From the NCBI GenBank assembly GCA_020860025.1, contig JAJBVC010000172.1:1-6764 (forward strand): 6,764 nt of DNA. The letters run 5' to 3'. The notes beneath the pieces were generated by a model that saw only the letters and a program-made list of their open reading frames with translations, was not told the DNA's origin and did not search any database. A program made the translations under genes and the position numbers. Positions within the stretch are counted from its first letter, which is position 1. Each line of letters opens with the position of its first letter. This stretch comes from Clostridiales bacterium. Lineage in GTDB: Bacteria; Bacillota; Clostridia; Oscillospirales; Acutalibacteraceae. Below, piece after piece: positions 1 through 6,764 of this stretch.

Positions 1-2
1 CT

Positions 3-31
3 TTTGATATTTTTAAATTTGATATTTTAAA
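3..31. repeat. short tandem near-repeat (2 x ~15 bp)
   Basis: TTTGATATTTTTAAA at 3-17 is followed immediately by TTTGATATTTTAAA at 18-31; the copies differ by one T. It sits at the window edge in gene-free AT-rich DNA. It could be the end of a longer array outside the window or simple low-complexity sequence. Confidence 0.4.
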
Positions 32-56
32 AAAAATAAAATGCATTTAATTTTAT
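29..56 (-). terminator. possible weak terminator after the YigZ-family gene
   Basis: Reading the minus strand, ATAAAAT (56-50) pairs with ATTTTAT (42-36) around a 7-base loop, followed directly by eight T (36-29). It begins about 40 bases after the YigZ-family stop codon. The stem is only 7 bp and entirely A-T, so it would be weak. In DNA this AT-rich such a structure can arise by chance. It is offered only as the best candidate for the end of this transcript. Confidence 0.3.
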
Positions 57-97
57 GATTGTCAGGTTTTTCCATTTTTATACTTTAATATAATGTT

Positions 98-718
98 TTA
101 CACCTTTGCAAATTTTTCGCCAAGCTCTTTAAAAGAATATTTGCCGTTGCTCAGCTCAGTCAATTTATTTTCAAGAGAAGTGATATTGTCTGCCTTTACA
201 GTAAATGTAACAGTTACCTGTTCGCCGAAATCACTGCTGTCAATATTAGCACCAAAATCATTCAGTAAAACATTCAGGCGGTCGTAAAAACTGTAATCAA
301 CGCAGACGCTTAATATTTTACAAGGCGCCATTGTAATAATATTTCCGGAATCGACAGCAATCTTTGAAGCGTGCGAATACGCTCTGATCAATCCGCCGGC
401 TCCAAGCAAAGTTCCGCCAAAATAGCGAGTTACGACAACGCACACGTCAACAAGATTTTCTTTGAGCAAAACATCCAAAACAGGTACGCCAGCAGTACCG
501 CTCGGCTCGCCGTCGTCAGATGAACGTGAAATATTATTATCTTTTAACACGTAAGCGAACACATTATGAGTAGCGTCCCAGTGCTTAGACTTAATTTTAT
601 TTACAAATTCAACCGCTTCCTGCTGAGTTTTTACGGGCTTAACGTAACCTATAAAACGTGATTTTTTCTCAACAAATTCATCGCAGTTTTCAAATTCGAC
701 TGTTTTATATTCTTTCAT
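98..718 (-). CDS. YigZ/YvyE family protein (IMPACT / UPF0029 fold)
   Basis: A 206-residue protein, about the usual length of the bacterial YigZ/YvyE family (roughly 200-220). The N-terminal IMPACT (UPF0029) domain spans about residues 18-124. It carries the family signatures SRFIGY (20-25), DATHNVFAY (48-56), DDGEPSGTAGVPVL (68-81) and VVTRYFGGTLLGAGGL (95-110). A smaller C-terminal ferredoxin-like DUF1949 domain covers about 138-192. No signal peptide or membrane segment is visible, so it is probably cytosolic. The biochemical role of bacterial members is poorly defined: eukaryotic IMPACT regulates the Gcn2 kinase, and the bacterial protein has been suggested to bind nucleic acid or act in translation. 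The ATG at 718 is preceded by a weak purine-rich site (GAAAG, 6 bases upstream). It lies downstream of the rpmE terminator, so it probably needs its own promoter or read-through. Family assignment is secure; function is not. Confidence 0.95.
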   Translation of the reverse strand: MKEYKTVEFENCDEFVEKKSRFIGYVKPVKTQQEAVEFVNKIKSKHWDATHNVFAYVLKDNNISRSSDDGEPSGTAGVPVLDVLLKENLVDVCVVVTRYFGGTLLGAGGLIRAYSHASKIAVDSGNIITMAPCKILSVCVDYSFYDRLNVLLNDFGANIDSSDFGEQVTVTFTVKADNITSLENKLTELSNGKYSFKELGEKFAKV

Positions 719-761
719 TATATTCTTTCGTTATATATCTTATATATTTATTGAAACTACC

Positions 762-794
762 AAAAAAACAAGGCAACGAAATGACCGTTGCCTT
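762..794 (-). terminator. rho-independent terminator of rpmE
   Basis: On the minus strand a perfect 9-bp stem, AAGGCAACG (794-786) with CGTTGCCTT (778-770), encloses a 7-base loop. After one G comes a run of seven T (768-762). The stem starts 10 bases after the rpmE stop codon. The T-run is on the minus-strand side only, so the structure is directional. It should end rpmE transcripts, and any read-through from addA, before the YigZ-family gene. Confidence 0.88.
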
Positions 795-804
795 TAAATT
801 TGGA

Positions 805-1008
805 TTAACCTTTTTTTGCGTATCTCTTATTAAATCTATCAACACGACCGCCGGTGTCAACAAGTTTTTGCTTACCGGTATAAAACGGATGACACTTTGA
901 ACAGATGTCAACCTTTAATTCTTTTTTAGTGCTTTTTGTTTCATAAGTAGCACCACAAGCACATTTTACTGTGCAAACATCATAATTTGGATGGATACCA
1001 TCTTTCAT
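805..1008 (-). CDS. rpmE: 50S ribosomal protein L31, zinc-binding type
   Basis: A 67-residue basic protein matching full-length L31, a component of the large ribosomal subunit near the central protuberance that contributes to contact with the small subunit. It begins with the typical MKDGIHPNY. It carries the zinc ligands Cys16 and Cys18 (CAC) and Cys36 and Cys39 (CSKC), followed by the HPFYTGKQK motif (40-48) and the basic GRVDRFNKRY tail. These four cysteines place it in the C+ zinc-binding type (RpmE) rather than the cysteine-free paralogue used under zinc limitation. No Zur-like operator was recognised. The start is firm: AGAGGTGA lies 6 bases upstream. It starts 83 bases after addA ends, has its own promoter in that gap, and is followed by a strong terminator, so it can be expressed as a single-gene unit. 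Confidence 0.98.
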   Translation of the reverse strand: MKDGIHPNYDVCTVKCACGATYETKSTKKELKVDICSKCHPFYTGKQKLVDTGGRVDRFNKRYAKKG

Positions 1009-1014
1009 GTATTT

Positions 1015-1022
1015 TCACCTCT
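1015..1022 (-). promoter_or_regulatory. ribosome binding site of rpmE
   Basis: AGAGGTGA on the minus strand ends 6 bases before the ATG at 1008. It is a near-perfect Shine-Dalgarno sequence and the strongest visible in the window, as expected for a highly expressed ribosomal protein. Confidence 0.9.
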
Positions 1023-1049
1023 TTGAAAGTATTGTAATTACGCTTTGAT

Positions 1050-1078
1050 ATATTAACACAAGAATAAATAAATTGCAA
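1050..1078 (-). promoter_or_regulatory. sigma-A-type promoter of rpmE
   Basis: On the minus strand a -35 box TTGCAA (1078-1073) and a -10 box TAATAT (1055-1050) are separated by exactly 17 bases. A TGT just before the -10 box gives an extended -10 (TGnTAATAT). The predicted start of transcription is near 1043, giving a leader of about 35 bases containing the rpmE ribosome binding site. It lies wholly between the addA stop codon and rpmE. This is a consensus match by eye; no operator was seen. Confidence 0.7.
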
Positions 1079-1091
1079 GTATTTTTTTAAA

Positions 1092-4000
1092 TTATTTATA
1101 CGAGCAAATTTTTCCTAAGTGAAATGAATAAAGAACAGACTCGCTGACAGGCTTGTTAAGAACTCTTGAAACAGCCGTTTTATAAAAAGCAATTTGATTT
1201 TTATATCTGTCAAGAAGCTCTTCGGGCGTATTAACACGGTCGGTTTTATAATCAACAAGAATAAGTTGATCGTTTTCTTCAAAAACACAGTCGGCAATAC
1301 CCTGAATTAAAACAGCATCTTCAAAATCGGTATCGTAAATCTCGCTCGCTTTTACAAAGGTTGATACTTTAAGCTCTCTGTAAATATTATTTGAAGTGAA
1401 AATCCGATTTGCAAAAGACGATGTGAAGAAATCGGTAAGTTTTTTCCTGTCAAGAGAATCACACTGCTCTTTATTTAAAAATCCTTTTTCAAGGAGTTTT
1501 GATATTTCATCCTCTAAATTTTCCTTAGCGTTTTTATAATCGCAAAACTGCATAAACGTGTGCATAGCGGTTCCACGTTGTGCGGGAGTAAGACCGCCTT
1601 TGTTTAAAAAAGCAGGCTTTGTTGAGGTTAGATATTCAAAATTATAATCCTCATCATCAAGCGATGACGCCGTTAATTTTGACGAAAATGCCGACAGCGT
1701 ACTACGCTTATAACTAAACGAAAGCTTACTCTCAATTTGCTTAATAATATCTTCGTCAGGGTCGGCAAACTTAATTTCATTTTGAAAATGCTCATCATCA
1801 TCGCCGTCAAAAATTTTAATATCAAGCGGAAAAGATGATTTATACTTCGATATTTTTTCAAATGAGTTAATTCCAAAAACAGAACCGTCTTTATGAAGCA
1901 ATGAACATATCAAAAGAAAATCAGCGTCGCACATTGCTTTTCGACAAAAGCTCGGAGAAATACCGAAAGATGTTATATCACCCGATAATTTTACTGCTTT
2001 TTTCATAATATCATCGCAAGTAATAAAAGCGATAAACTGCTCCTTGGCACGAGTTACCGCAACGTAAAGGACACGCATTTTCTCACTCATAAATTCTGTT
2101 GTATTTTTATGTTTTAAAACAGCATAAGCAAGAGATTCAAACTGATACATTCCCTCCTCGTTATGGCATTTAATGCCAAGTCCGAACTCGGAATTTAAAA
2201 GAAGCTTTGAACTTAAATCGGTTTTGTTGTACCTGCGAGATGAACCGGCAAGTATACAAACAGGAAATTCAAGACCCTTTGAATGATGAACTGACATTAT
2301 TGTAACAGCATCCTCGCCGGACGGATTAACAGCTGAAGATGAAACAGACTTGTCACTGTCAATAATCTTATCAAGGTATCTTAAAAACGAAGTCAAGCCA
2401 ACATTTACGCCGTTATCAAAATTTTGAGCAAATGAAATCAACATCAATATATTTTGATAACGCTGTTCGCCGTTCCCCATTGCATTTGTAAAAGCGACAA
2501 TTCCCTTGCTTTCAACAAGAAACCTGATAAATGATGAAACAGACATTGTAATTGCAATTTTTCTTAAATCGGCTAAATCATCCAAAAAAGCTTTTACTTT
2601 TTCACTTTTTGAATTTGAAACCGAATCATACAGGCGATGCGCTTTTGATTCAAGTTTAATTTGAGAAAGTTCATCGGCTGTAAATCCGTATATCGGCGAC
2701 ATCATTGTAGCAAGAAGCGGTATATCAAGAGTCGGATTATCAATACATCTTAAATAAGACACAATGATTTTTATTTCTTTATTATCAAAAAGATTTGTTG
2801 CATTATCGCAAATAACCGGAATACCGTAATCGGCAAGAACTTTTGAATAAGTGTCTATGTGATTTTTTAAGCTGCTCATCAAAATCGCTATATCACCGTA
2901 GCGAATAGGTCTGTATGTATCACCGTCTTTTATAAGCTCTTTTGAGGCGATTTTTTCCTTGATAGTTCTTGCGATACAAGTGGCTTCCGCCTCGTCCTTA
3001 TCCTCTCCCTTAGCCCCGTTTAAAATACGAATTTGAGCGCTTGGTATGGAAGTTTTCTCATAATTTGCCCCGTAATTAAGATATTCTTCTTCATTATAAT
3101 CAATTTCGCCGACGTTTTCACTCATAATATTGGAAAAAATAAAATTAACATAAGAGCAAATATCCTTGCGGCTTCTGAAGTTTTTATCAAGAATTATTTT
3201 AGATGAAACGGCATTATCATCAGCATTATATGGCGCATATTCCTTTTTTCTGTTATTAAAAATATGAGGCATTGCAAGCCTGAAACGGTAAATACTCTGC
3301 TTGATATCGCCGACTGTAAATAGATTCCTGCCGTTTGAAAGATTTGTAAAAAGCATATCCTGCGCTTCATTTGTATCCTGATATTCATCAACAAGAATCT
3401 CATAATACTGCTTTGATAATTGACCGGCAATTTCAGTCTTTTCAACTTCTTGATTTTCATTTAGTTTAAACAGTAGCCTTATTGCAAAATTTTCTATATC
3501 CGAAAAAGAATAAGCATTTCGCTCTTTTTTTTCTTCAAATACTCTTTTGTCAACTTCTTTTACCATTTCGGCAAAAACAAGAAGCTGGCTGTAAAGTTTT
3601 TGCATATCACTTTTATAGCTTTTTGAATCTGTTACCAAAAAAGACTGAATTTCATCTGTTAAAATATTTTTATAGATATTTCTGTTAACTTTAATTTTAT
3701 TGACAATAACAGGGTCAGCCTTTTTAGACGACGGAAAACGCTCAAAAGAAATATTTGCATTTACAAGATTATCCCAAGATTTTTCAAAAGCATTTTTGAC
3801 AGAAATTATCTGAGCATAATCCTGCTTTAAAACAGACTGAAATTTATCGTTAATATCATAATCGCCAAAATCAGCAAGCTCAAGATTTTCATTGACAAGC
3901 GTCAAAGCAAGGTCAATCAATTTTCTGATCTCATCAGCAATATATGAATACCATTGTGTCTTTGAAAAAGGTATATCCGGATTATATTTTTCAACAGCGC

Positions 4001-4577
4001 TGTCAAGCCAAACATACGGAAACGGCTGTGCATAAATAAAACGAAGCGTTTTTTTTATTGATGTAATCAAATCCCTGTCACTGTTTGGAGTTGTAAATGA
4101 TTCAACCAAAGATATAAAACGGCTGTCACCTTTTTCAAAATATTCATTTATCAGTTCGTCAATTACAGTCTCTTGGATTAAATCGAGATCATTTTCCTCA
4201 AGAATTGTAAAATCCTGACTGATTGAAAGTTCAAAAAAATTCTCACGAACAAGATTAGTGCAAAATGAATCAATAGTGCAAATCATAGCATTTGGTAATA
4301 AAGAAATTTGCTTTAAAATAAAACTGTCGTTTGGACTTTGCTTTAGAAGATCATTAAGTGATTTTGATATTCTGTATTTCATTTCGGCAGCTGCCGCATT
4401 AGTAAATGTGACTATAAGCAGTCTGTCAAGTTCAACGGGATTATCTTTATCTGTAATCATCTTTATAACACGTTCAACAAGAACTGCCGTCTTGCCGGAA
4501 CCCGCAGCAGCGCTTACAAGAATATTTCTTCCCCTTGCGGTAATTGCGTTATTCTGTTGCTGTGTCCATTGTGGCAT
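1092..4577 (-). CDS. addA: AddA, helicase-nuclease subunit of AddAB
   Basis: An ATP-dependent 3'-5' helicase and nuclease subunit that, with AddB, unwinds and resects double-strand DNA ends to load RecA. From the preferred start it has 1161 residues, near the family's usual ~1200. Visible superfamily-1A (UvrD/RecB-like) motifs are: Q-motif region QWTQQQ (3-8), Walker A AAAGSGKT (23-30), motif Ia TFTNAAAAEM (57-66), Walker B DEYQD (397-401), motif III GDIKQSIYRFR (423-433), motif IV NFRSRKDI (466-473), motif V VHHSKGLEFP (763-772) and motif VI VLYVAVTRAKE (836-846). The C-terminal RecB-type nuclease is intact: RGTAMH with His1006, GIAD with Asp1096, DYKTD with Asp1109 and Lys1111, then Gln1128 and Tyr1132. 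A longer reading from 4619 adds 14 residues, but M(4577) is preferred because AddA proteins typically begin MPxWT and an AGGGAG site precedes it. The start overlaps addB by 29 bases, implying translational coupling. No terminator hairpin follows. Confidence 0.97.
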   Translation of the reverse strand: MPQWTQQQNNAITARGRNILVSAAAGSGKTAVLVERVIKMITDKDNPVELDRLLIVTFTNAAAAEMKYRISKSLNDLLKQSPNDSFILKQISLLPNAMICTIDSFCTNLVRENFFELSISQDFTILEENDLDLIQETVIDELINEYFEKGDSRFISLVESFTTPNSDRDLITSIKKTLRFIYAQPFPYVWLDSAVEKYNPDIPFSKTQWYSYIADEIRKLIDLALTLVNENLELADFGDYDINDKFQSVLKQDYAQIISVKNAFEKSWDNLVNANISFERFPSSKKADPVIVNKIKVNRNIYKNILTDEIQSFLVTDSKSYKSDMQKLYSQLLVFAEMVKEVDKRVFEEKKERNAYSFSDIENFAIRLLFKLNENQEVEKTEIAGQLSKQYYEILVDEYQDTNEAQDMLFTNLSNGRNLFTVGDIKQSIYRFRLAMPHIFNNRKKEYAPYNADDNAVSSKIILDKNFRSRKDICSYVNFIFSNIMSENVGEIDYNEEEYLNYGANYEKTSIPSAQIRILNGAKGEDKDEAEATCIARTIKEKIASKELIKDGDTYRPIRYGDIAILMSSLKNHIDTYSKVLADYGIPVICDNATNLFDNKEIKIIVSYLRCIDNPTLDIPLLATMMSPIYGFTADELSQIKLESKAHRLYDSVSNSKSEKVKAFLDDLADLRKIAITMSVSSFIRFLVESKGIVAFTNAMGNGEQRYQNILMLISFAQNFDNGVNVGLTSFLRYLDKIIDSDKSVSSSAVNPSGEDAVTIMSVHHSKGLEFPVCILAGSSRRYNKTDLSSKLLLNSEFGLGIKCHNEEGMYQFESLAYAVLKHKNTTEFMSEKMRVLYVAVTRAKEQFIAFITCDDIMKKAVKLSGDITSFGISPSFCRKAMCDADFLLICSLLHKDGSVFGINSFEKISKYKSSFPLDIKIFDGDDDEHFQNEIKFADPDEDIIKQIESKLSFSYKRSTLSAFSSKLTASSLDDEDYNFEYLTSTKPAFLNKGGLTPAQRGTAMHTFMQFCDYKNAKENLEDEISKLLEKGFLNKEQCDSLDRKKLTDFFTSSFANRIFTSNNIYRELKVSTFVKASEIYDTDFEDAVLIQGIADCVFEENDQLILVDYKTDRVNTPEELLDRYKNQIAFYKTAVSRVLNKPVSESVLYSFHLGKICSYK

Positions 4578-6764
4578 TTTCTTCAAACTCCCTACTGAGT
4601 ATAGTTTTGACCTCATCATCGGTCAAATCTTCGGCAATACGTTCATCAATCGTCCGTCTGCCGGCACAGACATCACTGTAATCACAATACTCGCACGTCA
4701 TTTTATGATTTTTATTTTTAACGGGATTTTGCGATACATTGCCCATATGGAGTTCGGTACCCATTTCGGCAATCAGTGCGTTTATTTTTTTATGAAGCAA
4801 ACCGAGCTGTTCAAGTGAAGCAAACTGACCGTAAAGTTCGCCGTTTCGTTTTAGTTTAACCGGAATGTATTTTCCCTCAAGGTCGTGTTCCATTGCTTTA
4901 GGAATTTCATTATTTTCATCGGATAGCACTATCCCTTTCATTTTAAGAGAATTACTTTTATCAGATGAAGCATACATCTCAGCCTCACTCTTTGAGTGAA
5001 ATGAAACTATATTTCTTGATGCGTGCATATATAAAACGCCTGCCGGAATACCGTTAAGCTTTGCCGTTTTATCGCTGCAAAGTGAAAAGAGATAGACAAA
5101 CATCTGTAAATTAAGACCGTACATAATATCAGACAGATTAAAATCTTTATTACCTGATTTATAATCAACAACTCTGACATATCTCTGATTGTCTTTTGTA
5201 AAAGTATCAACTCTGTCAATGAAGCCACGTATTTGGACAGTACCGCCGTCATCAAGAGTAATTATTTCAGGTTTAACGTCAGCGTCTTTATCTATTTTTA
5301 GTTCAAAGGCCTTTGCCTCAAAGTCGGAATTTGAAAACTCATCGGCAAGCTGCTCAACAACACCGTAAATCATTTTTGAAAGGCGTATGTAGTTATATTT
5401 AAATCTGACCGACAAATCTTCAACATTACCCATTTGCTCTGTAAAATAGCTTTGAATATAGCCGTCAACAAGGTTTTTAATTTCACATTTTGTCATGTCC
5501 GACAGTTTTTTACTGCCATAATTTGACAGTATCATTTCAAGAACATAGTGAATTATTGTTCCTCGCTGCATAGGGTTCATTTCCGCTTTTTCTCTCGGCT
5601 TGGCTGATAAACCGAATTTACAGAAATATCTAAACGGACAGTTATAAAAATCTTCTATCCTTGAATCCGAAACGAGCATATTATAATTAAACAGCTCAGT
5701 TGCCGTTTTATTATTTTTAATTTTTATTTGTTCATCTTCCGCCAGCGATTTTATAGCGGGAAAGCGCATATCATTACTAAAATATTCTTTCAGCGAAGAA
5801 TAAAAAACATCAGTATCAAAATAATGCTCGCTCATAAGTTCAAAGGCGGTTTCCTTGGTTTCAATAAGGTCAATATCGGAAATACTGTTGCAGTTTACAG
5901 TTGCAATATCCGGCAGTGCGGATTTTACAGAAGTAACTATTTCGGACGGCGCAACCTCTCTTGACGAGTTTCCGATATATGAAATATGAAGGTAATCACG
6001 AGGCGCAGCGCATGCCATATAAGCAAAATACCGTTCCTGAATATTAAGTATTTCGCCGTAGGAATAAAGCTTGAAATCATTTTTAAGAAGAATTTGCCTG
6101 TCAGCCTCGCTCAAAATACCGCCCTTACTGATCGTTTGAGGAAACTCGCCCTCATTAGCGCCGAGAATAAAGACAGCGCTTGGGTTATCTGTTCTGATTC
6201 TGTCCGCCTGACCAAACTGAACATTGTCAATTCCCTGAGGAAGCGTGCCTAAATCCTCGGTAGAAATAACAAGTGAAAAGAGCTTTGCAAATTCTTTAAG
6301 CATAATTTTCTCGCCGTAAATTGCGGATGACATTTGGTTGAGTATCTCCATAACCATATCCCATACTCTTCCCTGCTCGGCAGCAAGTGCATTTTGATTA
6401 AGTTCGGAAAGTCCGACGGCATATTTACGTATTTGCTCATCAACTCTAAAGTCAATAAGCGAATTATAAATTGCAGTGCAGATACCTTTTGCATCGGCGT
6501 TTTTAACGGCGTTTTTAAATTTGAGAATCGGTGTAATAACCTGTTCCCTAACTGAATTTATCTTTTCAAGCTGAGCTTTGTCACTTTCACTTATTTCATC
6601 GACAAAGCCTTTTGTGGAATTTACAAACGGCTTACACCATTTTGAACCGTTAATATTCCACATATATGTATAATTTTCAAGTGCATTTATATCACTTTAT
6701 TCTATCTGCTTTAAATCGGTTTTTATAAGACTTAAAATATCGTCACTTTTAAGAGAAAAATTAA
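4549..6764 (-). CDS. addB: AddB, C-terminal two thirds, partial and interrupted by an in-frame stop
   Basis: Partner of AddA in the AddAB break-resection complex. Its N-terminal ~400 residues lie beyond the right edge (the family is about 1150 long). From the in-frame ATG at 6663, 704 residues follow. The helicase-like part has AVFILGANEGEFP (163-175), resembling motif V, and RYFAYMACAAPRDYL (211-225), resembling motif VI. The nuclease domain has RGTIIH with His372, GFIDRVD with Asp483, VVDYKSG with Asp500 and Lys502, and Gln520/Tyr524. Four cysteines expected to hold a 4Fe-4S cluster are present: Cys342 (NCPFRYF), then Cys657, Cys660 and Cys666, the CxxCx5C spacing of Bacillus AddB. Upstream of 6663 the same frame continues with SDINALENYTY, then TAA at 6697-6699, then 21 more AddB-like codons to the edge. 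The ATG at 6663 has no ribosome binding site and is not the true start. This is either a nonsense-mutated pseudogene or a sequence error. It overlaps addA by 29 bases. Confidence 0.93.
4588..4593 (-). promoter_or_regulatory. ribosome binding site deciding the addA start
   Basis: AGGGAG on the minus strand lies 10 bases before the ATG at 4577, inside the end of addB. The alternative in-frame ATGs at 4619 and 4616 have no comparable purine-rich site upstream. This supports the shorter addA. Confidence 0.65.
6697..6699 (-). other. in-frame TAA stop inside addB
   Basis: Read in the addB frame, the 21 codons before this TAA (6762-6700) include DILSLIKTDLKQIE, and the codons after it give SDINALENYTYMWNI. 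Both resemble the contiguous AddB segment of the LKTGL...LENY type. The frame is the same on both sides, so a substitution, not an insertion or deletion, created the stop (for example TTA, CAA, GAA or AAA to TAA). Confidence 0.85.

Noticed and set aside
59..94. Plus-strand promoter-like words TTGTCA (59-64) and TATAAT (89-94)
   Set aside because: The spacing is 24 bases, too long; the alternative TATACT gives 14, too short. It would only drive transcription antisense to the YigZ-family gene.
705..911. Short frames on both strands across the rpmE-YigZ gap
   Set aside because: They overlap rpmE or the terminator out of frame and have no credible start signal or similarity.
4258..4818. A 186-codon open frame on the plus strand, antisense across the addB-addA junction
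   Set aside because: It is fully covered by two secure genes on the other strand, has no recognisable domain, and is explained by AT-rich codon bias of the overlapping genes.
5728..6555. Several 70-90-codon plus-strand frames antisense to addB
   Set aside because: All are internal to a conserved gene on the opposite strand, lack domain signatures and show composition typical of shadow frames.
6661..6663. ATG as the true start of an independent 704-residue protein
   Set aside because: No ribosome binding site precedes it, and AddB-like sequence (LENYTY) continues in the same frame upstream of it.
1..6764. A novel defence, mobile or RNA-based system
   Set aside because: Every substantial coding stretch is assigned to a known housekeeping or repair family, the gaps are under 100 bases, and I see no inverted terminal repeats, repeat arrays, tRNA or rRNA.

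Overview
The window is an AT-rich chromosomal segment from what is probably a Clostridia-type Firmicute. A gut Oscillospiraceae or Ruminococcus-like bacterium would fit, but this is an inference. The grounds are the low GC, the Firmicutes-type AddAB recombination nuclease in addB-addA order, strong GGAGG-like ribosome binding sites, and a zinc-type ribosomal protein L31. All recognisable genes lie on the minus strand and all end in TAA.

In order of transcription (right to left) they are: the C-terminal two thirds of addB, entering from the right edge; addA, overlapping the end of addB by 29 bases; rpmE (ribosomal protein L31) with its own good sigma-A-type promoter and a clear rho-independent terminator; and a YigZ/YvyE (IMPACT/UPF0029) family gene. 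The gene-free left end (1-97) holds a possible weak all-AT terminator and a short tandem near-repeat. No gap between genes exceeds about 100 bases.

AddA and AddB form one heterodimeric helicase-nuclease that resects double-strand breaks for RecA-dependent repair. AddA here keeps all helicase motifs and its nuclease motif. The visible part of AddB keeps its nuclease motif and the four cysteines of its iron-sulfur cluster. The notable anomaly is an in-frame TAA at 6697-6699. AddB-like sequence continues in the same frame on both sides of it, so it is a nonsense substitution, a strain-level polymorphism or a base-calling error, not a gene start.

rpmE and yigZ are unrelated in function to addAB and appear to be transcriptionally separated from each other by the terminator. 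I see no mobile element, CRISPR array, RNA gene or novel system here. Apart from the addB stop, the region looks like ordinary housekeeping DNA.
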